Assembly (NCBI GenBank): GCA_903936705.1
Contig: CAIZWN010000051.1
Coordinates: 62,001-126,000, forward strand
Direction: 5' to 3'
DNA: 64,000 nucleotides
Origin: an uncultured Myxococcales bacterium
GTDB taxonomy: Bacteria > Myxococcota_A > UBA9042 > DTJE01
How positions within the stretch are numbered: the stretch's first letter is position 1; the number at the start of each line of letters is the position of its first letter. The notes beneath the pieces were generated by a model, which was given only the letters and a program-made list of their open reading frames with translations, searched no databases and was not told the DNA's origin. The translations under genes and the position numbers were made by a program. Below are positions 8,105 to 16,506 of the stretch, one piece after another.

Positions 8105-8817
8105 CAGGAACGACCTCCATCAACAAGGGAAAAGGCAGCCGCGGCACCTTCCGCGCCACCGGGCAGATCCGCAACCAGGCGACCGCCGTCCAGCACCAGA
8201 ACGCGCGTCGCCGCCGCCTCGACCTCCGATGGGTGGTGCGTGGAAAACATCACAATCCGCCCTTCACGACCCTGTTCCGCCAGCAATTGCAGCAACCAAC
8301 GCCGCCCCGACTCGTCCAGCCCCGTAGAAGGCTCGTCCAGCAGCCAGGCCCTGGCTCCGGATGCCATCAGGCGCCCCAGGGCCGTCCGCTGCTGCATGCC
8401 CCGGGAAAACGTCCGTACGGTCCGATCGGCATCGGCAGCCAGTCCCACCGCAGACAGCACCTCGGCAGCGCGCTGGACGGGGTCCGGTCGGCCATGCAGC
8501 ACCCCGGTGAATTCCAGGTTCTCGCGAGCCGTCAAATCCAGGTAGACCAGCAGATCGTGTGGAAGAAAACCCAGCCAGGACCGTGTCTGGGAGTCAGTGG
8601 CAGGACGGTCGCCCTGGACCACACGGACCGAACCACGATCGGCCTGGCGTCGCCCGGCCAGAATCGACAGAAGGGTACTCTTGCCGGCGCCGTTGCGCCC
8701 AACGATCGCTACAACTTCGCCCGCATGAACCGTGAACGACACGTCGCGCAGCACGTGGCGACGGCCAAAGACCCGGGCTACGGACTCGCATTGCAAGGCA
8801 AGCGCGCCCGGATTCAT
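8104..8817 (-). CDS. ccmA: Cytochrome c biogenesis ABC ATPase CcmA
   Basis: 237-residue ABC ATPase. Walker A is GRNGAGKST, the signature is FSRGMQQRTALGR (an FSRGMQQR variant of LSGGQ, common in CcmA), Walker B is AWLLDEPSTGLD, and the H-loop His lies in FSTHHPSE. The ATG at 8817 is chosen because it has GGAGGAA upstream and the first residues read NPGALALQCESV; a longer in-frame opening overlaps the previous gene. It overlaps both neighbours (ATGA upstream, TGATG downstream). Confidence 0.94.
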   Translation of the reverse strand: MNPGALALQCESVARVFGRRHVLRDVSFTVHAGEVVAIVGRNGAGKSTLLSILAGRRQADRGSVRVVQGDRPATDSQTRSWLGFLPHDLLVYLDLTARENLEFTGVLHGRPDPVQRAAEVLSAVGLAADADRTVRTFSRGMQQRTALGRLMASGARAWLLDEPSTGLDESGRRWLLQLLAEQGREGRIVMFSTHHPSEVEAAATRVLVLDGGRLVADLPGGAEGAAAAFSLVDGGRS

Positions 8818-9518
8818 CCATTCCTCCGACGAATCCCCATCACGATGGCACCGGCGGCAACCACCAGCAGAACCGCAAGCCCGGCGCTGCGATATGGCCC
8901 TGTGGCTGTGGGCAGGCGACCCACCGCTATCCGCAAGCCACCTCCGACCGGAACCGGTTCCATCAATTCCTGGGTTCGCCATGTACCGTCGCCTTCCGAC
9001 TCCTCGCTGTAGGCGAAAGCAGCCAGCGGCCGAAGCTGAAGCGCGTACGGGCCACCCCGATGAACAACCTGGACACGGGCAAGCGCGACCTGCGGCTTCG
9101 TTGAAAGCACAACACGCTCGTCCTTCACCGCAACCTGGTAGTGCACTTGTACGGTGAAATCCCCGGACATGCCGGGACTCCCCGTAACCACAACTTCGCC
9201 ATCTCGAACACGAACAGAAGCCCCGCCCTGGCCTCTAACTTCCAGGCCAGGAGCATCGCCGACCCGGGCGACCAGCGGCGGCTGAGGCCCCGTCTCGGGC
9301 AGCAGCAACGGCACAACCCAGGAACCGGTAACGCCTCCCGAAAGCTGGAACGATTCCGAAACGGAAATCGCACCCTCCTCGGCAGCAATCTCGACAATCA
9401 GCGAAGCTACGACGCCAGTGGGCTGCGCGGCAACCGCCGGGTGCGACGTCATTCCGGCCACGACCGTGACGGCCACGCCGAACGCAGCAAAGCGCGCTCC
9501 CTGTCCGAAACGCTTCAT
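8814..9518 (-). CDS. Exported, C-terminally anchored protein of the ccm operon, unknown
   Basis: 234 residues. A signal peptide (FAAFGVAVTVVAGMTSHPAVAA) leads a beta-rich domain with no motif I recognise. A single C-terminal helix (AGLAVLLVVAAGAIVMGI) and a basic RRRNG end follow, so the domain should face the periplasm. It sits between ccmF and ccmA, with an ATGA overlap to ccmA. This is where other organisms carry thioredoxin-like CcmG or CcmH, but there is no CxxC here, so it is not a standard substitute. A role in haem delivery or apocytochrome binding would be a guess from context. Confidence 0.7.
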   Translation of the reverse strand: MKRFGQGARFAAFGVAVTVVAGMTSHPAVAAQPTGVVASLIVEIAAEEGAISVSESFQLSGGVTGSWVVPLLLPETGPQPPLVARVGDAPGLEVRGQGGASVRVRDGEVVVTGSPGMSGDFTVQVHYQVAVKDERVVLSTKPQVALARVQVVHRGGPYALQLRPLAAFAYSEESEGDGTWRTQELMEPVPVGGGLRIAVGRLPTATGPYRSAGLAVLLVVAAGAIVMGIRRRNG

Positions 9519-9640
9519 CCAGCCCCCTTGTCCTCGCAGTCCGAACCGCCCGCAGCGCCGATCATCCGCACGACCGCCCGCAAAGCCAGCGTCAAGGCGC
9601 CGGCGGCAAGGACGGCGAACACGAGATCCGTGACACTCAT
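9515..9640 (-). CDS. 41-residue single-helix membrane peptide in the ccm operon
   Basis: Starts MSVTDLVFAVLAAGALTLAL and ends SDCEDKGAG. One transmembrane helix is followed by a short acidic tail with one Cys. The ATG is preceded by GGAGGTGGC and overlaps the ccmF stop (ATGA); its own stop overlaps the next start. Tight coupling on both sides supports a real small gene. It may be a CcmD-like or assembly peptide, but sequence alone does not show this. Confidence 0.55.
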   Translation of the reverse strand: MSVTDLVFAVLAAGALTLALRAVVRMIGAAGGSDCEDKGAG

Positions 9641-12273
9641 GCCACCACCTCCGACCCAGGATCTTTGACGGCCGATACAATCCGGGATTTCCGACGACGA
9701 GTCGGCAACAGAAGGGCACTCCCGGCCAGCAGGATCACCAGCGCCCCCGCCCAAAGCGACGACATCATCGGATGGTCCATGGCGGTAAGGTTCACCTCGC
9801 CTGCGCCCTTGGCCGGGGTGGCGGCAAGGTACAGGTCGGTCAGCAACCCGGGCTCGATCTCGACCTCGGTGGTCGGGTTCTCGGACTTGACGTAGAAACG
9901 CACCTCGGGTGACATGGCCAACCCGCCCCCGGCAGCGACAACCTCGACAACCGTCTTGTCGACTGACGAGGGCCTGGCCGCCAATACAGCCTGCTCACCC
10001 TTCGACGACCAGCCAGCAAGGAAGGCCTGGAACACACCGTCTTCCGTCGCCGTCACCGTCATCGTCGGGTCGCCACGCCCGCCCCCCTTGAGCGAAAGCC
10101 GGTCGCCACCAGCGCCAGCAACTACAATCTTCGCTGCGTCGGAAAAGCGCCGCAGGGTCTCGGGAAGCACCCGCAGAACCTCCGGCCTGCGCACAACCAA
10201 CCGCACCTGGCGCCGCGACTGGTCGGCACCAACCAGGGCCAGCGACGAGGCAAGCGTCACCCGCGCCGTCTGGGTGACGAGGTACTCCCGGGCCGCGGCC
10301 TCCGATGAAAACCGAACCTTCAGGAACGGAGGCGATGCCCCATCGACTCCGATGGCTCCAGATGCCTCGTTGCGCACACGTTCCACGACATCGTCCGAAA
10401 CAGGCTCGCCGCGCTTGCTGACCTGGAAATGAGCTTCCAGGGCGGCGTAGTTCCTGGTCCCGTCCCAACGATCCCTGGTACCCAGGAACAGGACGTTGCG
10501 CCCGCCCAAGGTCGTCGCCTCAAGCGGTGCCAGAACGATGTCCTTCTTCTCCAGTTTTCCTGCCGCCCCAGCAAATCCCAGGAACGACAGGGCCACGCCC
10601 ACGTGAACGAGATGGCCCCCATAGCGGCGCGGGTTCTCGCGGAACAGCACTCCCGCCGCGGTCCATGGCGACTCGCCCTTCGCAACCCGCCTGGCACGCA
10701 CACTGCGCACCCAGTCCAGGCAAGACACAGCCAGCACCTGCAAAGCGAACGTGACTGCAGCCAGCCCGTACACGCCAGGCCACGACAGTCCCTTGAGGTA
10801 CAACCACGATGCCTTTGACCACGCCATTCCCGAGATTTCGGCAAGCGCAGCGCCGCGCACAAGGACCAGTGCCACCAGAATTCCCAGGGCCAGCAGCACA
10901 CCAGAAAATAGCGTCCGCCAAACGGTACCGCGCGCCGCCTGGCCTGGCGCCTGGCGCAACGAGAACAATGGACCAAGTGCCGTCATGGCAAGAACGGCAA
11001 TCCCAATCGGGCCAACAGCCTTGTTGAACCACTCGGGGCCAACCTGCACCGCGCCGGTCAACGGCACGTGCACGCTGCCGGTCAACCCCGCGATGCCTGC
11101 AAGCGCCCGATCCACCACCGCAAGCACCGCTGGCGACTCGGAGAACTTCGGCAGCAGCGTCCCCCACATAACCACGAACACCGCCATCAGCAGCAGCATG
11201 GCTGTCGCCACAACCAGCGCCTCGCGGGACATGAAAGACTCGATGCGAGACTCGGACCTAAGCACCCTCCAGCGCCAGGCAATCAGGCCGACCGACACCG
11301 CCAGCAGCACGACCTGATACCAAAGGAAGAACGGCGTCAGAAGGGAACCGCTGAACGAGTGCAGCGACTGGATCAACTGACTGCGCGTCAGGAACGTCGC
11401 GAAAATGGTCAGCAGGAATGTCAGGCACGCAAGAGACACGTTCCAACGCCGCAGCAAACCGGTGCGATACTCGACCGAGAAGGTGTGCAGCATTGCGGTG
11501 CCGGTCAGCCACGGCAGCAAGGCTGCATTCTCAACCGGATCCCAGCCCCAGTAGCCGCCCCATCCAAGTTCCAGGTACGACCACAGCTCGCCCACCAGCA
11601 ATCCGGCGGTCAACATGGTCCATGCAAAAAGGGACCAGCGACGCGCATCGACCACCCACGCCCCGTCCTTCCTGCCGGTTGCAAGAGTGGCAACCGCAAA
11701 TGCGAACGGAATGGTGTAGGCAATGAATCCCAGCAACTGCGGCGGCGGATGGACGGCCATCAACGGGTTCTGTAAAAGCGGGTTCAAGCCATTCCCGTCC
11801 GCAGGCCCCCCCGAAGCCAAGAAGGTCTCGAACGGGCTGGACGCAAACACCATCAGTACGTCGAAGAACAGGAGTGTCAATGCCGTAGTCGCCAGCAGCC
11901 ACCCGGTGTACGGCGAAGAATCATCTCGCCTGGATCGCGCCAGGAAGGCCCCAAGGATCGACAGGCTCAAAACCCAGAAAGCAAGCGCACCCTTTTCGCC
12001 CCCCCAGAACGCAGTGATGAGGTACAGCAGTGGCAAACCAGTATCCGTGTACTGGGCGACGTACTTAATCCCGAAGTCGTGAGTGACAATGGCATGCATC
12101 AGGACAAGGGAGGTTGCAACACCCAGCCACGCAACGGCCTGCAGTCCGAACCCCGCGGCCGCAACCTTCCTCGAATCACGGTGTACGGCCCCCTGGATGG
12201 CCAGGGCCGCAACGAAGGCAGTCAACCCGAGGGACAAAAATACCAGCACCTGACCCAGAACCGCGCTGCTCAT
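9637..12273 (-). CDS. ccmF: Cytochrome c haem lyase CcmF
   Basis: 878-residue polytopic membrane protein of the CcmF/CycK family, which transfers haem from CcmE to the CxxCH motif of apocytochromes c. The WWD signature is in GYWGWDPVENAALLPWL, with periplasmic His residues nearby. The last ~300 residues form a large soluble domain and a final helix (WAGALVILLAGSALLLP), longer than the E. coli protein (about 650). The ATG giving SSAVLGQVLVFLSLGLT is chosen over one 12 residues upstream. The extended C-terminal region may replace functions of missing partners; that is inference. Confidence 0.93.
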   Translation of the reverse strand: MSSAVLGQVLVFLSLGLTAFVAALAIQGAVHRDSRKVAAAGFGLQAVAWLGVATSLVLMHAIVTHDFGIKYVAQYTDTGLPLLYLITAFWGGEKGALAFWVLSLSILGAFLARSRRDDSSPYTGWLLATTALTLLFFDVLMVFASSPFETFLASGGPADGNGLNPLLQNPLMAVHPPPQLLGFIAYTIPFAFAVATLATGRKDGAWVVDARRWSLFAWTMLTAGLLVGELWSYLELGWGGYWGWDPVENAALLPWLTGTAMLHTFSVEYRTGLLRRWNVSLACLTFLLTIFATFLTRSQLIQSLHSFSGSLLTPFFLWYQVVLLAVSVGLIAWRWRVLRSESRIESFMSREALVVATAMLLLMAVFVVMWGTLLPKFSESPAVLAVVDRALAGIAGLTGSVHVPLTGAVQVGPEWFNKAVGPIGIAVLAMTALGPLFSLRQAPGQAARGTVWRTLFSGVLLALGILVALVLVRGAALAEISGMAWSKASWLYLKGLSWPGVYGLAAVTFALQVLAVSCLDWVRSVRARRVAKGESPWTAAGVLFRENPRRYGGHLVHVGVALSFLGFAGAAGKLEKKDIVLAPLEATTLGGRNVLFLGTRDRWDGTRNYAALEAHFQVSKRGEPVSDDVVERVRNEASGAIGVDGASPPFLKVRFSSEAAAREYLVTQTARVTLASSLALVGADQSRRQVRLVVRRPEVLRVLPETLRRFSDAAKIVVAGAGGDRLSLKGGGRGDPTMTVTATEDGVFQAFLAGWSSKGEQAVLAARPSSVDKTVVEVVAAGGGLAMSPEVRFYVKSENPTTEVEIEPGLLTDLYLAATPAKGAGEVNLTAMDHPMMSSLWAGALVILLAGSALLLPTRRRKSRIVSAVKDPGSEVVA

Positions 12274-12398
12274 CCTCGCCTCGAAGGGCCGCCGGCAATC
12301 ATTCCGCAAACCGCGACCGGGAAGAACCGGCTAACACCCAGGTAACTCTAAAATTTCCAGGCTAACCGCACCGACGGGCCCCTTGGACCATCGGGGAC

Positions 12399-12887
12399 TC
12401 ACTTTGACGCATCGTCGTTTCGATGCCCGCCATCATACTTGTTCTTGTAGTACTCGTTGGCCTTTTCCTCGTCTACTCCCGCCTCCTGGTACTTCGACGG
12501 ACACTTCACGGTAATCTTGCTGACCTTCATCCTGTTACCGCGTTCGAAGCTGCCTTGCAGAATGACCTCCCTGCCCTCGGCAAACGGATCGGGCAGCGCG
12601 CCCTGATAGGCACAGACCAGTCGCCGGCCAGCCGCATCAGCAATGGAAAAAGTAGTCTCGAACGCATTCGAGCCCCTGGACACCGATCCCTCGACCACGT
12701 TCCCACCTACCTTGAACTCCTTCGAACCAAGGGTCTCGGAGGCAGCTAGTGCCTCCTCCAGCGTCAGACTGAACACGCCACTCTGCATCGAGGATCCGAC
12801 AATCGCAAATCCCCCGACCAGCAGAGCAACAGCAACGACAACCGGCACGATCTTCCTGGCAGACAAAAAATACCCCCAAGCTCGCAA
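12399..12887 (-). CDS. ccmE: Haem chaperone CcmE, Cys-type (CxxxY)
   Basis: 162 residues: an N-terminal signal anchor (IVPVVVAVALLVGGFAIVGS), then the OB-fold domain. The usual covalent haem-binding motif is HxxxY. Here the corresponding position reads C129-PSK-Y133, the CxxxY form described for a System I variant in archaea, Desulfovibrio and some other bacteria that lack CcmH. The C-terminal tail is charged and flexible, as in other CcmE. It is the first ccm gene in this direction, followed after about 125 bases by ccmF. Confidence 0.9.
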   Translation of the reverse strand: MRAWGYFLSARKIVPVVVAVALLVGGFAIVGSSMQSGVFSLTLEEALAASETLGSKEFKVGGNVVEGSVSRGSNAFETTFSIADAAGRRLVCAYQGALPDPFAEGREVILQGSFERGNRMKVSKITVKCPSKYQEAGVDEEKANEYYKNKYDGGHRNDDASK

Positions 12888-13150
12888 CGAAGCGGCGAAA
12901 CCCTACCAAGCAGGCCGGAATATGTAAAGAACACCGGCCGCAGGCCCGCCAGGATGCTTCAGCCCGACGTTTCGCCGATACTGGTTCCCGGAATTGAGGC
13001 AATGATCGCCTGCGCAGCCAGCCACGGTCACAACACACGAGACATCGACATATTTCGACTAGTCAAACAGACAGGCAAAAAATCGGGCAGGCGTCGAGGA
13101 TTAGCCACCAAGTTCACGTAGAGGCGTGACGGGCGAGACCGATTCCACTG

Positions 13151-13639
13151 CTACCAGGAGCCGTGGGAACCGTGCGACCCGTGCGACCCGTGCGAGCCGT
13201 GCGACCCGTGCGACCCGTGCGAGCCGTGCGAGCCATGCGACCCGTGCGACCCGTGCGACCCGTGAGAGCCGTGCGAACCGTGGGAGCCGTGCGAGCCGTG
13301 CGAACCGTGAGAGCCGTGAGAGCCGTGCGAGCCGTGAGAGCCGTGCGAGCCATGCGACCCGTGCGACCCGTGCGACCCGTGCGACCCGTGCGACCCGTGA
13401 GAGCCGTGCGAACCGTGAGAGCCGTGCGACCCGTGCGAGCAATGCTGCTCGATTCCAAGATCGGACGCTGGCCCCTGCTCGGCGCTACCGGACGCGCCCG
13501 ACGCAAGGGCGTGACCGCTTGTCCCAGCCATCAGCAGGAACGATCCGATGGCAGCGGCCTGCCCGCGCGTAATCTTCCCTTCCTCGCTGGAAAGAAAGTC
13601 CTGGACCCTCTTCTTGAAGATGGGCAACCTCACCGCCAT
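13151..13639 (-). CDS. (Ser-His-Gly)31 repeat protein with leader-like N terminus
   Basis: 162 residues. Residues 1-67 look like a leader: basic start ([20 protein letters not shown]), a hydrophobic stretch ([19 protein letters not shown]) that could be a signal peptide, then a linker. Residues 68-160 are 31 perfect Ser-His-Gly triplets, ending in SW. The frame is supported by a GGAGG site before the ATG and a consensus promoter. It resembles the general plan of His-Xaa-Ser repeat (Hxs) peptides modified by radical SAM enzymes, but no HxsBCD-type enzyme is adjacent. Metal binding through the 31 His is an alternative. Function unproven. Confidence 0.75.
   Translation of the reverse strand: MAVRLPIFKKRVQDFLSSEEGKITRGQAAAIGSFLLMAGTSGHALASGASGSAEQGPASDLGIEQHCSHGSHGSHGSHGSHGSHGSHGSHGSHGSHGSHGSHGSHGSHGSHGSHGSHGSHGSHGSHGSHGSHGSHGSHGSHGSHGSHGSHGSHGSHGSHGSW
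13160..13438 (-). repeat. 31 x 9-bp coding tandem repeat
   Basis: Nonamer units encoding Ser-His-Gly in the minus strand, with variation mainly at synonymous third positions (for example cgtgcgacc, cgtgcgagc, cgtgagagc). Because the unit is a multiple of three, several other frames are also open here; those are artefacts. Synonymous variation while the protein stays perfect suggests selection on the peptide. Units of 9 bp are prone to slippage, so copy number may vary between strains. Confidence 0.9.
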
Positions 13640-13667
13640 GGCAACGCCTCCGGAAATCCGCCATCCG

Positions 13668-13697
13668 ATTATCCGAAATCGAATCGCGTAGTGTCAA
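13668..13697 (-). promoter_or_regulatory. Promoter of the Ser-His-Gly repeat gene
   Basis: On the minus strand, -35 TTGACA (13692-13697), an 18-bp spacer and -10 GATAAT (13668-13673) lie about 30 bases before the ATG. This is a strong sigma70-like match, suggesting independent, possibly high, expression. Confidence 0.75.
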
Positions 13698-13807
13698 CCT
13701 TTTTTTCTTGATGGCACGCGGCCACAAGTCGCCAGCGCCGCCAGTCTCGAAATCCGGCGCGTCGAATCACGCCAGGATTGCCGCCTAACCCGGCAGACAT
13801 ATGGTCA

Positions 13808-14308
13808 TCACACGTCTGTCGGACTGTCAACCGATATGGCATCGGCGGGAGTCACGCCTCCCAGGAATCGCACCTGGATCAGTTCGGGCGTGAACCGAAC
13901 TTCGTTCAACCGGACGCATGCGTGGATGTCCTGCCTCTGGAATCGCAACAGCAGTTCATCCACAAAATCGTTTGCCTTTGCGTCCTCGATGCTCTCGATA
14001 TTCTCGACATCCTCGCGGATCGTCCGAACCAGGGCCAGCATCGCCTGGTACAAATCACGGTGTATCTGGTTCCACAGGAGGATCAGGATTTCGGCCACGG
14101 TCTCGTTTCGCCGCTGAAAAATCTCGAAACGCAAGGCCTCGCCAACACGCTTGCGCCCCAAAGTCTGTGGCCTATAACCCTTGAAATGGCGAGCGAACGC
14201 CATCGAATCGAGACGTCTGATGTGCTCGATCAGCATGGCCATGTCCAGCGTCCGAACAAGGTGTTCGAAATCGTCCTGCAAGGCTACGAAACTGTCGATC
14301 GAACTCAT
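13808..14308 (-). CDS. Predicted all-helical protein, unknown
   Basis: 166 residues starting SSIDSFVALQDDFEHLVRTL. No signal peptide, membrane segment, Cys pair or known motif is visible. The composition is helix-forming and charged (RTIREDVENIESIEDAKAND). The ATG has GGAGG five bases upstream and codon use fits the neighbourhood, so I consider it real. It lies between the repeat protein (downstream, with its own promoter) and the cyclic-diphosphoglycerate-synthetase-like gene upstream, with about 45 bases to the latter. Co-transcription with that gene is plausible. Confidence 0.6.
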   Translation of the reverse strand: MSSIDSFVALQDDFEHLVRTLDMAMLIEHIRRLDSMAFARHFKGYRPQTLGRKRVGEALRFEIFQRRNETVAEILILLWNQIHRDLYQAMLALVRTIREDVENIESIEDAKANDFVDELLLRFQRQDIHACVRLNEVRFTPELIQVRFLGGVTPADAISVDSPTDV

Positions 14309-14354
14309 GAAGCCTCCATGGAGAAGAACAAAACGTCCCTCCCCTCAACCCGCC

Positions 14355-15674
14355 TCATCCGATCGCCTTGGCACACAGATCGGCCAGCGATGGACCAGCC
14401 ACGGGCTTCAGATCATACCGCACCCGAACCATCGGCTTGTCGCCCTGGATCAGGCGCCCCAGATCGATGGGTGTCCCGACCAGCACCACATCGGCCGGGG
14501 TCAACTGGATCGTCAGGGCCAGTTCCGCAATCTGACGATCACCGTACCCCATCGCCGGCAGGATCTGCTTGCAATGCGGATACTTCTCGTAGGTTGCCAG
14601 GATCGAACCAACCGCGTGAACAGTCGGATCGACCAGGATGGCCCCGGCCCGCTGCGCCAGGACGAAGCCTGCGCCAATCGGCATGCCGCCGTGGGTCAGC
14701 GTGGGGCCGTCCTCGACAACCAGGACTCGCTTGCCCTTAAGGTCCATGGGCCTTTCCAGCGAAACCGTGGACTCGGCCTCGACGATCTGCGCCGTCGAAT
14801 TCCATTTCGCAATCGATGCCTTGACTGTCGCCAGAGCCTCGGCAGTTGCCGAATCGATCTTGTTGATAACGATGACATCAGCCATCAGAAGGTTTGTCAT
14901 TCCGGGGTGGAACGTCGTCTCGTGACCCGGACGCAGAGGATCCGTGACCGTAATATGCAGGTTAGGCTTGTAGAACGGCAGATCGTTGTTGCCACCGTCC
15001 CACAGGATGACGTCAGCCTCGGCCTCGGCCGCCTTCAGAATCGCATGATAATCGACGCCGGCAAAGACCACGGAGCCGGTCTCGATGTGCGGCTCGTACT
15101 CCTCACGTTCCTCGATGGTGCACTTGTGCGAGACCAGGTCCTCGACTGTTGCGAAGCGCTGAACGGCCTGGGCCGCCAGATCTCCATATGGCATCGGGTG
15201 ACGGATCACCGCGACAGTCTTGCCCATGGCACGCATGGCCTCGACGACGAACCGCGAAGTCTGGCTCTTGCCGCAACCGGTACGAACGGCACAGACCGCT
15301 ATCACCGGCTTGGACGAGGCAAGCATTGTGTCGCGGGCGCCCAGAAGGACATAGTTGGCCCCTGCGGCCAGCACCCGGCTGCCGATCTCCATGACCGTCT
15401 GATGAGACACGTCGGAATACGCGAAAACAACTTCGTCCACATTGTGCTGGTGGATAAGTTTTTCGAGATCAGACTCGTCCACGATCGGAATGCCTTCCGG
15501 GTACAGGTGCCCAGCCAGGACTGCCGGGTAACGTCGCCCAGCGATGTCGGGAATCTGGGCCGCCGTGAAGGCCACGACCTCGTAGTCCCCATTGCCGCGG
15601 TAGACGCAATTGAAGTTGTGGAAATCGCGCCCCGCTGCACCCACAATCACAACCTTTTTCCTTGAACCCGCCAT
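14355..15674 (-). CDS. cpgS: Cyclic 2,3-diphosphoglycerate synthetase-like P-loop NTPase
   Basis: 439 residues. The N-terminal half is Rossmann-like (KKVVIVGAAGRDFHNFN). A P-loop follows at GCGKSQTSR (residues 133-141) and later come VILWDGGNNDLPF, VINKIDSA (NKxD-like) and LVVEDGPTLTHGGMP. This is the COG2403 family, whose characterised archaeal member CpgS makes the thermoprotectant cyclic 2,3-diphosphoglycerate from 2,3-DPG. Many bacterial relatives are annotated only as GTPases, so the substrate here is uncertain. The ATG at 15674 has GGAGG 7 bases upstream. Confidence 0.75.
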   Translation of the reverse strand: MAGSRKKVVIVGAAGRDFHNFNCVYRGNGDYEVVAFTAAQIPDIAGRRYPAVLAGHLYPEGIPIVDESDLEKLIHQHNVDEVVFAYSDVSHQTVMEIGSRVLAAGANYVLLGARDTMLASSKPVIAVCAVRTGCGKSQTSRFVVEAMRAMGKTVAVIRHPMPYGDLAAQAVQRFATVEDLVSHKCTIEEREEYEPHIETGSVVFAGVDYHAILKAAEAEADVILWDGGNNDLPFYKPNLHITVTDPLRPGHETTFHPGMTNLLMADVIVINKIDSATAEALATVKASIAKWNSTAQIVEAESTVSLERPMDLKGKRVLVVEDGPTLTHGGMPIGAGFVLAQRAGAILVDPTVHAVGSILATYEKYPHCKQILPAMGYGDRQIAELALTIQLTPADVVLVGTPIDLGRLIQGDKPMVRVRYDLKPVAGPSLADLCAKAIG

Positions 15675-15795
15675 CGTCAACCTCCTGCCTCGACCCATGG
15701 AAAAGCCGGCGCAATCCTATAGGGGGAAGGGGAAAAGTCAAGGCATCCGAGGACTGAATCGACCGCGGATTTCCAAGGGCAGGCAGCTACTGGCT

Positions 15796-16506
15796 TCATC
15801 GGGTCCTGGTAACACCGACCCGCGAACACCTGGCAGAAAGCGGGCATATCGAACAACGGGGCGAAGTCGGCCTACAAACCTGCTGGCCGAACGATACGAG
15901 AAACGTGTTTATCGGCTTCCAGTGGGCCACCGGCAGAACCTGCCGCAAACGCATCTCGGTCGCGTACGGGTCCCTGGTTGCAATCCACCCGATGCGGTTC
16001 AGGATCCGATGGACATGCGTATCTACGCAAAGGCCGGGAAGGTCGAATCCTTCCGCAAGAACCAGGTTGGCGGTCTTGCGACCCACGCCATCGAAGGACA
16101 ACAACACATCAAGGTCCGCAGGCACTTCGCCGCCGAACTCGGCCACCAGACGCCTGGCAATCAGATTCAGGCGAACCGCCTTGGTCGGGTAGAAATTAAC
16201 CGGGCGGATGGCCAGGGCGATCTCATTCACATCCATGTCCGCCAGCGCCGATGGGGTATCTGCCATGGTGAACAGGCGGGCGGCTGCGGCCTCGGTAACC
16301 GGGTCCTGCGTCCGCAGGCTCAAAATGGTCGCTACCAGCACCTTGAACGGGTCGTGCCCCTGACCCGCGACCTTCGTCACCGACGGGGGCTCGCGGCCGA
16401 CATGCCACTCATCGAGAGCTTGCATCAGGGCGTCCCAGGCAGAGGAACCCGGGTCGCCATGGAGCTGGCTTCCCTGAACTCCCCTGGCGGGACGCTTCGC
16501 GATCAT
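15796..16506 (-). CDS. nth: Endonuclease III (bifunctional DNA glycosylase/AP lyase)
   Basis: 236 residues. The helix-hairpin-helix motif LLSFDGVGRKTANLVL carries the Schiff-base Lys; the catalytic Asp is in CVDTHVHRILNR. A 4Fe-4S cluster is bound by C-x6-C-x2-C-x5-C near the C terminus (CRPTSPRCSICPLSARC). It removes oxidised pyrimidines in base excision repair. The N terminus is about 20 residues longer than E. coli Nth. The start overlaps the stop of trxB, so the two are co-translated. Confidence 0.93.
   Translation of the reverse strand: MIAKRPARGVQGSQLHGDPGSSAWDALMQALDEWHVGREPPSVTKVAGQGHDPFKVLVATILSLRTQDPVTEAAAARLFTMADTPSALADMDVNEIALAIRPVNFYPTKAVRLNLIARRLVAEFGGEVPADLDVLLSFDGVGRKTANLVLAEGFDLPGLCVDTHVHRILNRIGWIATRDPYATEMRLRQVLPVAHWKPINTFLVSFGQQVCRPTSPRCSICPLSARCSRVGVTRTR

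Noticed and set aside
13160-13438. Possible CRISPR array
   Set aside because: Uninterrupted 9-bp units with no spacers; coding tandem repeat.
13101-13711. Several alternative open frames across the 9-bp repeat, on both strands (Arg-Thr-Gly, Arg-Val-Ala-like repeats)
   Set aside because: A repeat unit divisible by three keeps every frame open; only the Ser-His-Gly frame has a ribosome binding site, promoter and a plausible N terminus.
14181-15665. Long forward open frame (494 codons)
   Set aside because: Antisense to the cyclic-diphosphoglycerate-synthetase-like gene, no recognisable protein features.
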